Part shown: positions 11,644 to 20,751 of the stretch, in pieces
Numbering within the stretch: position 1 is the first letter of the stretch
How the letters are laid out: every line of letters begins with the position of its first letter
Translations under genes and position numbers: made by a program
Notes under the pieces: generated by a model
Database searches by the model: none
What the model saw: only the letters and a program-made list of their open reading frames with translations
What the model was told of the DNA's origin: nothing
Source: Williamsia phyllosphaerae
Lineage (GTDB): Bacteria > Actinomycetota > Actinomycetes > Mycobacteriales > Mycobacteriaceae
Length of the DNA: 64,000 nt
Direction of reading: 5' to 3'
Assembly (NCBI RefSeq): GCF_014635305.1
Contig: NZ_BMCS01000002.1
Location: 620,001-684,000 of the forward strand

Positions 11644-11728
11644 CGCTGTCTACCTGAACATTCGGCGGGTCCGAACGCATCTGACGTGTGACCGGTGATC
11701 GACACCGTCACTGTCGGACAGGATTCCT

Positions 11729-12178
11729 ATGGACAAAGCCGATGCCAGTTACCACTACGAAAGCATTAAAGACCTCGGGCTGGACGAATCAGCCGGAGCC
11801 ATCTACATCGGAGTGTTCCTCGCCTGGTCCGCAACTCGTGGATTGATGGCCACACACCATCAGGACGCGATCGCGGCCGCTCATCGACGCAGCGAAAAAC
11901 CCTCGGAGTACGCCTATGCCTATTCCTGCGGGGAGTTCCACAACGGCGACTTCACCGCGGCAGGAGTTTCATTCGCCAATTCCTATTACAGGGCGTACCT
12001 GAAATTTCTCGATAACGTTCCCGCATTCGCCGACTACGAGGTGACGTACACGAACCCGGACACCTGGGAAACCTATGACGAAATTGTCGTTCTGCTCGAC
12101 GATCTTCTCGCCTACTGGAGAGACGGCCGCGAGTCCTGTCCGCAAGAACTCGCCTGTTCTAGGCGGTATTGCCCCTGA
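11729..12178 (+). CDS. immunity-like hypothetical protein, C-terminus possibly altered
   Basis: 149 residues. The order YHYESIKDLGLDESAGAIYIGVFLAWSATRGLM, then a helical part with AGVSFANSYYRAYLKF, resembles small acidic proteins found beside polymorphic toxins as immunity proteins (DUF7832-like); that assignment is from memory. The last ~15 residues (ESCPQELACSRRYCP) look unlike the rest and read antisense to the decayed gene on the other strand. The natural end may therefore have been lost at a junction near 12,140-12,180. The composition is less G+C-biased than the flanking core genes. It probably protected against a toxin no longer present here. Confidence 0.55.
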   Translation: MDKADASYHYESIKDLGLDESAGAIYIGVFLAWSATRGLMATHHQDAIAAAHRRSEKPSEYAYAYSCGEFHNGDFTAAGVSFANSYYRAYLKFLDNVPAFADYEVTYTNPDTWETYDEIVVLLDDLLAYWRDGRESCPQELACSRRYCP

Positions 12179-12700
12179 CGCTCGCCGACCAATGGCGCTC
12201 CACGGCGCGTAGGCCCAGCCGACGAGGGTCCACCTATCAAGGTTGGGCGACGGCAGGATCTGGTAATTGGTGCCATCGCAGTAGCCGGGCGCGAAGCCCT
12301 GCACGCCACCGCTCTCGTACAGACCGTTGCCGATCGAGATGTCGACGTGGTCGCCGTCCTCTCCGCGCGAGAACACCAGGGCCTCGGGTGACGTTGGCAG
12401 GCTGCTGCGGCCTTGACCGCGTGCCGCGAGTGCGCGGTAGAAGGCGAGGGCACCGTTGTGCGGGATCCCGGTGGCCGTGGTCTTGCCGTAGGCGGCGTCG
12501 ACGAAGTCTTCACAGCCATAGTCACCGAACTTGTCCCGGGTGCAGTAGGGTGGCGCCGCGAAGGAGGGCCGTCCCCTTCGCGATCGTCGGGATGTTGCGG
12601 ATCGCGGTGTCGGCCTGCGCAGCGAGTGCGGCGACGCGGGTGATGGCCGATCCAAGGAAAGCCAACAAGGCGCGGAATGTAATTGACGTCAGGATGCAAG
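12163..12700 (-). pseudogene. remnant of an NlpC/P60-like (cell-wall peptidase) gene
   Basis: Two frames on the minus strand carry coherent protein. The upstream part (about 12,570-12,690) reads LAFLGSAITRVAALAAQADT, a helical secretion-type segment. After a frame change near 12,535-12,560, the other frame reads YGCEDFVDAAYGK, then EALVFSRGEDGDHVDISIGNG and WTLVGWAYAPW. These match the order of the NlpC/P60 catalytic Cys motif and GDHV-type His motif of peptidoglycan endopeptidases. The frameshift, the missing clean start and the unnatural end past 12,165 indicate decay. With the adjacent immunity-like gene this may be the scar of a toxin-immunity pair. Confidence 0.55.
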
Positions 12701-13466
12701 AAATACCTGCACGGTCCCTAGCGAACGAGCCCGAGGACGCCTGCGCTGTAGCAATCGAAAGGCGATGCCACAGACGCCCGGACTACGTACGCGGCTAAAT
12801 GATCTGTGGACTTCGGCTGGGCGAGAGCACCTCAGTCCGCCCCCAATGCTGGACTCTGCGAAAGCGGGACGCGCAGCGTCTTCAGGTCACAACCGCCCTG
12901 GGTGGCGGATCCGGTCTGGCAGGCAACTGACAAGGTTGGATTAATCAAACCAAGAGGTTCACCTGCGGCAACCCGCCGACGGGGCTGCGCGAGTTCGGGC
13001 AAGTAATCAGTAGACCGTCAGACGAGCGCGAGGCGCCCGTTCTCCGCAGCGGCTTCTGACTGGAATAGGCAGCGTGTCGGCATCGGCCTCAGCGGAGATA
13101 CGGGTCTCCAGCGCCTCAGCGCGTCCGATGATTCGGAGAGTGGCCCTGCTCGCCATGGATCACGAACGCCCCGACAGGCAGTCATGGGGCGAGACCGTTG
13201 GGCCGGCCTCACGTCGTCGGCCGACGTTGAACCGGTAACATTGGCGATGCCACGCGACCACCATCAAAGCTTCGGTAGGCGAAGATTTCATTCTCGAGAA
13301 AACTCCGAACCCTCGAAGTAATCTACTTCCATGCAAATCAAAAGCAATGCATGCCTGCCGCGTGAATGGCCGGTAATCAAATTAAGCGCGCAACCTTGAC
13401 AAGACTGGGAATCGTCGATCAGCAATCAAAACTTCCATTCCCTCTAGGCTGAACGGACAGCAAGTT
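12701..13466. other. ~770-bp noncoding stretch upstream of the reverse transcriptase
   Basis: No convincing gene on either strand: the short open frames have random composition. The right half (13,220-13,466) is visibly A+T-richer and matches the composition of the following reverse transcriptase gene. It contains a TTGACA hexamer at 13396-13401 and a TAGGCT box at 13445-13450, possible promoter elements, though their spacing does not make a standard pair. An associated noncoding RNA is possible but I cannot show one. Confidence 0.45.
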
Positions 13467-16400
13467 ATGGCCGAACAAAACAATCTATCACTAGCCGACC
13501 TGGTTCTCGCATACCGCAAATCGAAGATCGATATGTACTACTCCACAAATATCCGTCGACAAGATATTGCTCTATACGAAATGCAAATCGAAGCAAACCT
13601 CACCAATTTAATGTCTCACATCGTCGATAGTGATGTTAAGTGGTTCTCTGACGTTGACTTCTTGGGATCATATTCCGTAGTTCCCAAAAGCCTCTGTTTT
13701 TCCGCGCCCGAACACGAATTCTTTTACTCCAGCGGGCCACGCAGTTGGCAAGCAATTGTGTCCGCCAATAGCCCAAAGAAACCAGTTGCCGACTTTCGAA
13801 TCATGTCAAAGTGCAGCGTCGACCTTCACGTGCTTTCTACTTTATGGATGGAACGGATCGGAACGAAGTATGACGCCCTCCTCGGACGCAGCGCACATGG
13901 AGGACGCCTTCGTAAGAGATTGAGAGAAGACCAGCCGGATCTGAGGCTCGGGAGTTTTGTGCCTTACGCAGCAGGATACCGTGAGTGGCGAGACTCCGCC
14001 ATGTCTGTAATGCAGGACGCGGTAGACGCCGATCAAGAAATTATTGTTATGACCGCGGATGCCAAAGGCTATTACCACAACTTGGACGCAGGATTCATGC
14101 TCGATGAAAAATTCGAGGACGAGGTCGGCGCTGTCCAGCTGGACACGGTGGATTATCAGCTACATAAACTCTTCATCGGAGCACTGCTCGCATGGTCCGA
14201 ACTAGTGGGCCAGCAACTTGGAGTTTCTCGCGCCGGCCTTCCGGTCGGACTGCCCGCGTCCGCAGTCGTAGCCAATATGGCATTACTCGGATTAGACAAC
14301 CTTGCGAGGGACCACCTCAAGCCGATGCACTACGGCCGATACATCGACGATATAGTCCTTATCATTCAAGCGAGCCCAAATATCGCGAATCCATCAAACC
14401 TTCGAGATTGGATCGTTGAGCGCTCCGGGTCGAACATTATCGTCGACACTGAGAATGGTAATAGCTATCTGCGCTTCGCGCCTACCTACCTGGATGCATC
14501 CAAAGTTATTTTTTCAAACACAAAGAATAGGTCTTTCCATCTAGAAGGACAGTCGGCCCAACACCTCATTAGCACAATTAAAAAAACCATCACAGATCGA
14601 AATAGTGAGTGGAGATCCCTCCCGGAGATGGCCCCCGACCTAAAATCTATTGGCGCAGATATCGCATCGGTGACGGCTACCGACGGGAACGAGGCATCCA
14701 CCATCGGTGATGTCAGCGGCGTTACCGCGAAACGAGCCGAATTTGCTATTCGATTGCGAAACTTCGAGACATATGCGCGCGATTTGAACCCTAACGAATG
14801 GGCCGAGCAGCGCGGCGCGTTTTTCTCTACTGTAGCGCTGCATATTATCTCGCTTCCAAATACGTTTGACTTTTTCCAGTATGTTCCCCGGTTAATCAAA
14901 CTTGCGGCAGATTGTGGCGATATCAGCGCACTACAGCTTATCGTGGAGAGTGTGTGTGAATCTATCGACCGTGTGGCTCAGGATTGCGAGATCACAATTT
15001 CGGGTCTGCTGGAATCTTCAGATCAAGCCATTGCACAGACATCTGAGATCAAGAAAGGCTTTCGGTTAGCCAGTTTGTCCGGCGATTGGTTTCGCCAGTT
15101 CGTAAAAGATTTCAACGAGAATCTAGCTGCCGGATACGATGGCCCGATTCAGGATGAGGTGCTTCAACGCTTCCAGGCCCACATGCGAAGAAATACCTGC
15201 GCGCTTGAGGAGCGAGTCGACGTGTTCTCAAACGAAGATCTACTCTTTTGGCACTCTCAATTCTATCTCCGCGATCTTGCCCATGTGCCATATCGCTATT
15301 CAGTTCTCCCAACTGAGATACAGCCGCATTCGCGACCCGCTGCTGGCGAAGTCTCTTCGAAGGGATTTATAGTGACGCTTCCGCTTTACGAGAAGCATCG
15401 CCTGGGGTCGAATCTTCTGTTCGCAAATTTAGGCGGCGATACAATCGCAAGGGTCAGTCCCGATCTGTTCAAGACATGTATTATTCCAAGTCGTGCTATC
15501 GGATTCATATTTCCAACACGCCCCGTTAATCTACTCGAGACATGCTTAATTTTCAGCCAGAGCAGCGAATCCGTCGTAGGAATTCCGTCGCAGCAAGCAG
15601 TCTCGAAGGTCTTGGCCAGTATGCGGGGAAACGCCAACCACCCTGGATTTCCTTCGATCATTAAACAGAATTCTGGGGAAGTCACTATCTCGATCCCGCG
15701 GTCCGGGCTCGAAAAACACGTGAAAGTTTCCGTAGCTATGGTGATGACAACCTTCCAAGACTTTATTCGCGCCGCGCACGAGAAGCCTAATGTTAGCTAC
15801 GCCCGTTACAATGAATTAACTGCAGCCATGAACGAAGCGATGACCCCGGAGAAACGCGGAGATTATCTAGTAATGGGTGAGTTAAGTTTCCCCTCGCGAT
15901 GGTTCCTCTCATTTGCGGCGCGTTTAAAGACTGTCGGAGTGGATCTTATCGCTGGCGTCGAGTACCAAACCTATTGCAAGAATATTAAAAGAAACCAAGT
16001 CTGGGCAGCGCTGAGTGTCGGCCGCACGGGCCCCCATCAACAGCAAATTGTCTATCGCCAGGACAAGCAGACGCCAGCGATGTTCGAGGAGCGTGTATTG
16101 CGAGAGCAAGTTGGAGCTCGGCTAGAACCCCAATTCGCCTGGACCTCCCCGCCTGTAATCTCGCATGGCCGATTCAGCTTCGCGATACTGATCTGCAGCG
16201 AACTGACGAATATCAGCCATCGAGCGTCGCTTCGCGGACGTGTTGACGCGGTTCTCGTACCGGAGTGGAACCAAGATCTCCATACCTTCGACGCATTGGT
16301 CGAATCGGCGGCAAACGATATCCACGCATATGTAGTGCAGGTCAATAATCTGATGTATGGGGATTCGAGGATTCGAGTACCGAGGAAAAAACCCTACGAG

Positions 16401-16577
16401 CGCGACGTTGTTCGGTTGCGTGGAGGTCTACACAACTACGTTGTAACCGGGCAGCTTGACCAGTTGGCGTTGCGCGACCACCAATCGCGCCATCGTTATC
16501 AAGACGGAGATTTCAAACCCGTTCCAGACGGCTTCGTCATACACGAAAGCCGACGCTTCCTATTTGGTGAGGACTAA
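13467..16577 (+). CDS. drt1: DRT1-type defence reverse transcriptase fused to a nitrilase domain
   Basis: 1,036 residues. The N-terminal half is a reverse transcriptase: motif A TADAKGYYHNLD (D198), motif B GLPVGLPASAVVANM (257-271), motif C YIDD (292-295), then a motif D/E-like SKVIFSNTKNRSFHLEG. The middle (about 380-780) is a helical region of unknown fold. The C-terminus is a carbon-nitrogen hydrolase (nitrilase) domain with the Glu-Lys-Cys triad apparent as E805 (MGELSFP), K867 (YRQDKQTP) and C910 (FAILICSELTN). RT plus nitrilase in one chain is the UG1/DRT type 1 antiphage architecture. Nothing is truncated. Codon use is clearly A+T-richer than in the flanking genes, indicating transfer. 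It stands alone, with noncoding DNA on both sides. The DNA product and the nitrilase substrate are unknown to me. Confidence 0.93.
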   Translation: MAEQNNLSLADLVLAYRKSKIDMYYSTNIRRQDIALYEMQIEANLTNLMSHIVDSDVKWFSDVDFLGSYSVVPKSLCFSAPEHEFFYSSGPRSWQAIVSANSPKKPVADFRIMSKCSVDLHVLSTLWMERIGTKYDALLGRSAHGGRLRKRLREDQPDLRLGSFVPYAAGYREWRDSAMSVMQDAVDADQEIIVMTADAKGYYHNLDAGFMLDEKFEDEVGAVQLDTVDYQLHKLFIGALLAWSELVGQQLGVSRAGLPVGLPASAVVANMALLGLDNLARDHLKPMHYGRYIDDIVLIIQASPNIANPSNLRDWIVERSGSNIIVDTENGNSYLRFAPTYLDASKVIFSNTKNRSFHLEGQSAQHLISTIKKTITDRNSEWRSLPEMAPDLKSIGADIASVTATDGNEASTIGDVSGVTAKRAEFAIRLRNFETYARDLNPNEWAEQRGAFFSTVALHIISLPNTFDFFQYVPRLIKLAADCGDISALQLIVESVCESIDRVAQDCEITISGLLESSDQAIAQTSEIKKGFRLASLSGDWFRQFVKDFNENLAAGYDGPIQDEVLQRFQAHMRRNTCALEERVDVFSNEDLLFWHSQFYLRDLAHVPYRYSVLPTEIQPHSRPAAGEVSSKGFIVTLPLYEKHRLGSNLLFANLGGDTIARVSPDLFKTCIIPSRAIGFIFPTRPVNLLETCLIFSQSSESVVGIPSQQAVSKVLASMRGNANHPGFPSIIKQNSGEVTISIPRSGLEKHVKVSVAMVMTTFQDFIRAAHEKPNVSYARYNELTAAMNEAMTPEKRGDYLVMGELSFPSRWFLSFAARLKTVGVDLIAGVEYQTYCKNIKRNQVWAALSVGRTGPHQQQIVYRQDKQTPAMFEERVLREQVGARLEPQFAWTSPPVISHGRFSFAILICSELTNISHRASLRGRVDAVLVPEWNQDLHTFDALVESAANDIHAYVVQVNNLMYGDSRIRVPRKKPYERDVVRLRGGLHNYVVTGQLDQLALRDHQSRHRYQDGDFKPVPDGFVIHESRRFLFGED

Positions 16578-16774
16578 CTATCCGGTCAGCGTCCGAGACC
16601 ATACATACCGAATACTCGATAATAACGACAACACTGTGCCGAGCAACCGACATCGTCGGCCCCCTACGACTGCCGACCCTGCATGTTCTTGGCATCGCTA
16701 GCTGAATCGGCATAGCCTGCACCAGATGGGATTGTGCGGCCCCGAACCGACGTGGACTGCACTCGCCGTCGGCA

Positions 16775-16799
16775 GCCACCGATCCGGAGAATCGGTGGC
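16775..16799 (-). terminator. hairpin after msrA
   Basis: GCCACCGAT-loop-ATCGGTGGC, a perfect 9-bp stem with a 7-base loop, 15 bases past the msrA stop on the minus strand. The ~200 bases between it and the reverse transcriptase stop hold nothing recognisable. Confidence 0.7.
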
Positions 16800-16813
16800 G
16801 CCGCGGATAGGAC

Positions 16814-17359
16814 CTAGTTGCCGGCCTCGGCGCGCTTGGGGAGAACCCAACCCGGCCGCACGAAGTGGCAGGTGTATCCGCCCGGGAAGTTGAGCAGATA
16901 GTCCTGGTGCTCCGGCTCGGCCTGCCAGAACGGGCCCGCGGGCTCGATCGTGGTGACGGCCTTGGCGGGCCACAGTCCCGACGCGTCGACATCGGCGATG
17001 GTGTCGCGTGCGACGCGCTCCTGCTCGTCGGTCACCGGGAAGATCGCCGACCGGTAGCTCGACCCCACATCGTTGCCCTGACGGTCCTTCGTCGACGGGT
17101 CGTGGATCTGGAAGAAGAACGCCAGGATGTCGCGGTAGGTGGTCTGCGACGGGTCGAACACGATCTCCACGGCCTCGGCATGGCCGCGGTGGTTGCGGTA
17201 CGTGGCGTGATCGTTGCTGCCGCCGGTGTAGCCGACTCGGGTGTCGAGCACACCGGGCTGCTTGCGGATGAGGTCTTCGACGCCCCAGAAGCACCCGCCG
17301 GCCAGAACGGCGGTCTCGGTGCCCGGGCGTGAGGTGATCTGTCCTGTGTCAGTGGTCAT
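16814..17359 (-). CDS. msrA: peptide methionine (S)-S-oxide reductase MsrA
   Basis: 181-residue repair enzyme that reduces the S-epimer of methionine sulfoxide. The catalytic motif GGCFWG (Cys around residue 23) is present, followed by [19 protein letters not shown] and [12 protein letters not shown], all typical. No obvious C-terminal pair of resolving cysteines is seen; one Cys occurs in [11 protein letters not shown]. The ATG overlaps the stop of msrB by four bases, so the pair repairs both epimers from one mRNA, fitting the oxidative-stress theme of furA-katG elsewhere in the window. Confidence 0.95.
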   Translation of the reverse strand: MTTDTGQITSRPGTETAVLAGGCFWGVEDLIRKQPGVLDTRVGYTGGSNDHATYRNHRGHAEAVEIVFDPSQTTYRDILAFFFQIHDPSTKDRQGNDVGSSYRSAIFPVTDEQERVARDTIADVDASGLWPAKAVTTIEPAGPFWQAEPEHQDYLLNFPGGYTCHFVRPGWVLPKRAEAGN

Positions 17360-17841
17360 CGTGAATGCTCCTCGGTGGTGGTCGAACCTGGGGTGGTCGC
17401 GTCGAACAGGGTGCGGTACTCGCCGTAGCCCTGGGCCTCGAGCTCGTCGACGGGGACGAAACGCAGCGCCGCGGAGTTCATGCAGAACCGCTGGCCGCCG
17501 GCATCGCGGGGGCCGTCGTTGAAGATGTGCCCGAGGTGGCTGTCGGCACCTGCCGAGCGCGCCTCGGTGCGCTTGATCAGCAACTTCCGGTCGCTCTTGG
17601 TGGTCACCGCGTCGACCTCGATGGGCCGGGTGAAGCTCGGCCAGCCGGTGCCGCTGTCGTACTTGTCGAGCGAGGAGAACAGTGGTTCGCCCGAGACGAC
17701 GTCGACGTAGATGCCCGACTCGTGGTTGTCCCAGTACTCGTTGGAGAAGGCGGGTTCGGTCCCGTCCTTCTGGGTGACGCGGTACTGGACGGGTGTCAGC
17801 CCATTCACGGCGTCGGCGGTCTTCTGGTATTTCGTGGTCAT
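17356..17841 (-). CDS. msrB: peptide methionine (R)-S-oxide reductase MsrB
   Basis: 161 residues. Family marks are [23 protein letters not shown] and the catalytic cysteine in [14 protein letters not shown]. The zinc-binding CxxC pair of many MsrB proteins is absent: [13 protein letters not shown] stands where Y-x-C-x-x-C-G would be. This is therefore the zinc-less form. The ATG at 17841 has an ideal GGGAGG about 7 bases upstream; the longer frame to 17877 is unlikely. It is the first gene of the msrB-msrA operon. Confidence 0.94.
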   Translation of the reverse strand: MTTKYQKTADAVNGLTPVQYRVTQKDGTEPAFSNEYWDNHESGIYVDVVSGEPLFSSLDKYDSGTGWPSFTRPIEVDAVTTKSDRKLLIKRTEARSAGADSHLGHIFNDGPRDAGGQRFCMNSAALRFVPVDELEAQGYGEYRTLFDATTPGSTTTEEHSR

Positions 17842-17921
17842 CGATACCTCCCTTGACGCCGCTGGCTGCGACATCAATTACTCCAACGCACGAGCGCCAC
17901 GATTTGGTCCCGAGACGGGGC

Positions 17922-18260
17922 TCAGCTCCGGTTGGCGGCCACGGCGGCGCTGATCAGAGCGGTGAACGCGTCAGAATCGAGCGAATCCGATTCCTTGATG
18001 TCGATGGCTCGGCGCGTGCCAGCGGCGAGGCTGGCGTTGAACAGCGACTGCGGGTCGGGCAGCGACGCCCCCTTCGCGAACGTGAGCTTCACCTTGTCCT
18101 TGTAGGTCTCCAGGGTGCAGATGAGTCCATCGAGCGAGAAGGTCGGCACACCGTCGGGGTTCGACGGTTTGCGCCACTTGATCTCCTCGACGATGCCGTC
18201 CTCGGCACCCAGGATCAGGCCCCGCAGTTTCTCCACGGTGTCTTCGCGCCAGTCAGCCAT
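17922..18260 (-). CDS. DUF1801-family protein
   Basis: 112 residues beginning [19 protein letters not shown]. The signature [24 protein letters not shown], then [15 protein letters not shown], is typical of DUF1801 proteins, a small alpha+beta fold of unknown biochemical role found across bacteria. The ATG at 18260 was chosen over an upstream frame to 18296. It lies between the msr operon and a regulator on the same strand, but the gaps (56-80 bases) suggest it may be independent. Confidence 0.85.
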   Translation of the reverse strand: MADWREDTVEKLRGLILGAEDGIVEEIKWRKPSNPDGVPTFSLDGLICTLETYKDKVKLTFAKGASLPDPQSLFNASLAAGTRRAIDIKESDSLDSDAFTALISAAVAANRS

Positions 18261-18316
18261 GCCGGGTGACGATACTCGCGTGGGAGGACACGTCACGGGG
18301 TCTCACGGCCGTTTAC

Positions 18317-18781
18317 TCAGGTTGTCTTCTTGCTCTGCGCCCTGTGCGACGGCCCCTTCGTCGCGATTTGCGCCGCGATCACCACTGCCCTGTCGGCGTC
18401 CTGCTGGGCGGCCTTGTTCGATGTCGCGAAGGCACGGATGATCATGTCGACCGACGCCCGCTGCTCCTTGGTCAGCAGCGCTGACACAGCCGGCGGGCTG
18501 TAGGGCTCCAGTTCGGCCCACGCAGCGCCGGCCCACTTCCCCAGCTCCTTCGCCGGCTTGCCCAGCGCCTTCGCCAGTGTGGCGATGACGTCGTGGGTCG
18601 GCCCCTTGAGGTTCTGACCCTTGATGATTCGCGAGATGGTCGATACGTGGATGCCAGTCGCCTCCGACAGCCGGTTCATGCTCGGCGTGTCCCATGGGCT
18701 GATAAAGCCGGCGTCGGTCAACGCGGTGGCCCACGGTTCAGGGATTCCGTGTTTCAAGTTCACCGACCAAGCTTCTCTCAT
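18317..18781 (-). CDS. small XRE-type helix-turn-helix protein
   Basis: 154 residues with an XRE-like DNA-binding segment at about 34-78 (MNRLSEATGIHVSTISRIIKGQ...THDVIATLAKALG). A helical C-terminus with a basic end follows. It resembles small repressors seen in actinobacterial genomes and actinophages. The ATG at 18781 lies in a TCTCATGAGA palindrome (18776-18785); a GTG at 18763 is an alternative start. It is divergent from the three-gene operon starting at 18971 and may control it from the 190-base intergenic region. Confidence 0.75.
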   Translation of the reverse strand: MREAWSVNLKHGIPEPWATALTDAGFISPWDTPSMNRLSEATGIHVSTISRIIKGQNLKGPTHDVIATLAKALGKPAKELGKWAGAAWAELEPYSPPAVSALLTKEQRASVDMIIRAFATSNKAAQQDADRAVVIAAQIATKGPSHRAQSKKTT

Positions 18782-18970
18782 GAGACATGCAAAATCAAGG
18801 GTCGGGTCGTTTGTCAGACCCTGCCGCTACCGTCACCAGTGAAGGGTCAAGATCAGCGGCGGACGACTCGCCCGCTCTCGCTCGCACAGAGCCGAAACCC
18901 TTTCCATCACTCGCTCCGACCCTCGTTTGGGTGCGCGCGAGCGTGCCCGCTCAGCGAATCAGGAGGAGCC

Positions 18971-19435
18971 ATGAACGGATCCCAGACAATCGGTCTCGAC
19001 GAGCTCGTCGACGGCTATCTCAAGACCCGGGACGTCACCAGCGAAGAGCACGACTACTGGAACGAATTCGTCGACGCCGTAGCCGGCGAACTGACCGGCA
19101 TCGATGGTTCGCTCGAGCTTAACCTTCCGCCGATGTCGGAAGAACGCATGCTCGACGACGCCATCCGGGACGCACTGGCGGCACTCCCCGACCGCCCGTC
19201 CCCGTGGGCCGGATTCGCCGAGGCGCCCGAGTGGGCGATCCGCCATTCCCAGACGCACGGGCGCGAGATCGCTGCCGCGCAGACGGTCCTCGAAGCGATT
19301 GTCGGCAAGTACCTGAGGACTCTGCTGATCATGCGCTGGCCGGGTATCGAGTCGCGGCGGGTCAGTTGGTCTGAGCTGCAGCGACTCGGCATCGAGAGCG
19401 AGCCACCACCGCCCCGCGAATGGGACGAATGGTGA
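18971..19435 (+). CDS. hypothetical acidic protein, first gene of a three-gene operon
   Basis: 154 residues, strongly acidic in the N-terminal half (EEHDYWNEFVDAVAGELTGIDG) with a Trp-rich middle and a basic-polar C-terminus ending PPPPREWDEW. No family was recognised. The ATG at 18971 is preceded by AGGAGG at ideal spacing, which fixes the start although the frame is open from 18593. It is followed after ~100 bases by the next gene on the same strand. The divergent XRE-type regulator could govern it. Confidence 0.65.
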   Translation: MNGSQTIGLDELVDGYLKTRDVTSEEHDYWNEFVDAVAGELTGIDGSLELNLPPMSEERMLDDAIRDALAALPDRPSPWAGFAEAPEWAIRHSQTHGREIAAAQTVLEAIVGKYLRTLLIMRWPGIESRRVSWSELQRLGIESEPPPPREWDEW

Positions 19436-19533
19436 CCGGCTCGCCTCCCCGAATCTGTCACACCCCAGCCGTACTCTTCCCTCCCTACCGGTCGACCGAG
19501 CTGCTCGCCGACCGCCCAGCGAAAGGAGCCGCC

Positions 19534-20751
19534 ATGCTCACCGATTTTGATTTCGACGTGTCCGTCGAGGACGCCTGGCGCGCCTTTCGCATCGATCTGG
19601 CCGACCAGCTGTCGCAGCTCGACCAAGGTGATGAGCACACCGTCGTGCAGTCCACCGACGAGTTCCCCGACGGCCCGCACGGGAAGCTGACGTTCACAGT
19701 CACCGGATCACGCCGGGTGCGCTGTTCAGTGGCCGTATCGGACCTGCACACCACCGACGACTGCCGGCTCGACCAGATGAGCCAACTGTTCGGAATGGGG
19801 TTTCGTCCGCTACAGGCCCGCGACCGGCCGATCATCATCGAGTGCGGTCGACGGCGCATCGACGAACTGGCGGCCACCGCGGTGCGCGCGCTGCGCGAGA
19901 TCTGGGAGGTTGTCCACCCGACGTTCCTCGTGGGTGGTGAGCGGGTGGGTGGCCGCGAGCCGTCGATGCCGGTCGGCGTCACGCCACACGATCCGGATGA
20001 CCTCCGTCGTCTGGTGCTCGAATCGCTTGCGCGACAGGTCAGTCACCCCGTCATCGTCGACGACGACGGTGACATCCGTGTCCCCACCGGCGAGGTCTCG
20101 TCCTGGATGCGCATGTGCACCGACGAGCCGGCCATCGAGTTCTTCGCGTGCATCGTCTCGTCGGTTCCGGACGCATTCGAGGCCGCGCACTTCATCGCGA
20201 CGCGGGCCGCGCGCTGGCCCTGCATCACGCTGCGGCTCATCGAGAGCAATGTGTACGCGTCGCTGCGCCTGGAGTGCTCGGTGTTCTACGACGCCAACCT
20301 CACCTCGGCCGCGAAGAAGTGGATCGCCTTCGTCATCGACGACGTCCCGCAGATTCGTGAAGAGCTGGCCACTCCCCGACTGGCGTGGAAGCCCGAACCC
20401 GCAGCCGACGAAGAGGATTCGCCGGCTCTGCCCGATCAGTTGATGGCCGTGCTGCATCTGATCGACGACGGTCCGACCACTCCGGACGAGGTCGCGCAGG
20501 TCTGCGACCTCAACCGGCGCACCCTCATCGACTGCATCAAGGTCTGCAACCGCGAACGCGGGAAGTGGGGCCGGTTTGGCGAGGAGGCCGACGATCCCGA
20601 TGAGGTCGAGGCGTGTTCCCGCGAGACCGACAAGTGGTTGTCGACGATGAAGCTGCTGCTGGCCGCGCTGCGGCTGGTGTTGAAGTTCGATCGTCGACGC
20701 CGTTACTACGCCGAACTGCAGGCCAGAAAGGCGGCGACCAATGACCATTGA
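19534..20751 (+). CDS. uncharacterised protein, possibly with TY-Chap/YbjN-like domains
   Basis: 405 residues. Two similar-looking alpha/beta parts are visible: an N-terminal ~135 residues (DAWRAFRIDLADQLSQLD, IIIECGRRRIDELAATAVRALREIWEVVHP) and a middle part (DIRVPTGEVSSWMRMC, AAHFIATRAARWPCITLRLIES). They resemble the YbjN/CesT-type peptide-binding chaperone fold (TY-Chap families of actinobacteria), by eye only. The C-terminal ~100 residues look like a winged helix (LHLIDDGPTTPDEVAQVCDLNRRTLIDCIK). The ATG at 19534 has GAAAGGAG upstream. Its stop overlaps the next start by 11 bases. Confidence 0.65.
   Translation: MLTDFDFDVSVEDAWRAFRIDLADQLSQLDQGDEHTVVQSTDEFPDGPHGKLTFTVTGSRRVRCSVAVSDLHTTDDCRLDQMSQLFGMGFRPLQARDRPIIIECGRRRIDELAATAVRALREIWEVVHPTFLVGGERVGGREPSMPVGVTPHDPDDLRRLVLESLARQVSHPVIVDDDGDIRVPTGEVSSWMRMCTDEPAIEFFACIVSSVPDAFEAAHFIATRAARWPCITLRLIESNVYASLRLECSVFYDANLTSAAKKWIAFVIDDVPQIREELATPRLAWKPEPAADEEDSPALPDQLMAVLHLIDDGPTTPDEVAQVCDLNRRTLIDCIKVCNRERGKWGRFGEEADDPDEVEACSRETDKWLSTMKLLLAALRLVLKFDRRRRYYAELQARKAATNDH

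Noticed and set aside
10304..11680. 458-codon minus-strand frame over the Old Yellow Enzyme gene
   Set aside because: It is Val/Gly/Asp-rich antisense shadow without motifs; the plus-strand enzyme has all family signatures.
13200..13466. Retron-type msr/msd upstream of the reverse transcriptase
   Set aside because: I could not find the paired inverted ends or a stem-loop series typical of retrons, and the RT is of the nitrilase-fused UG1 type rather than a retron RT.
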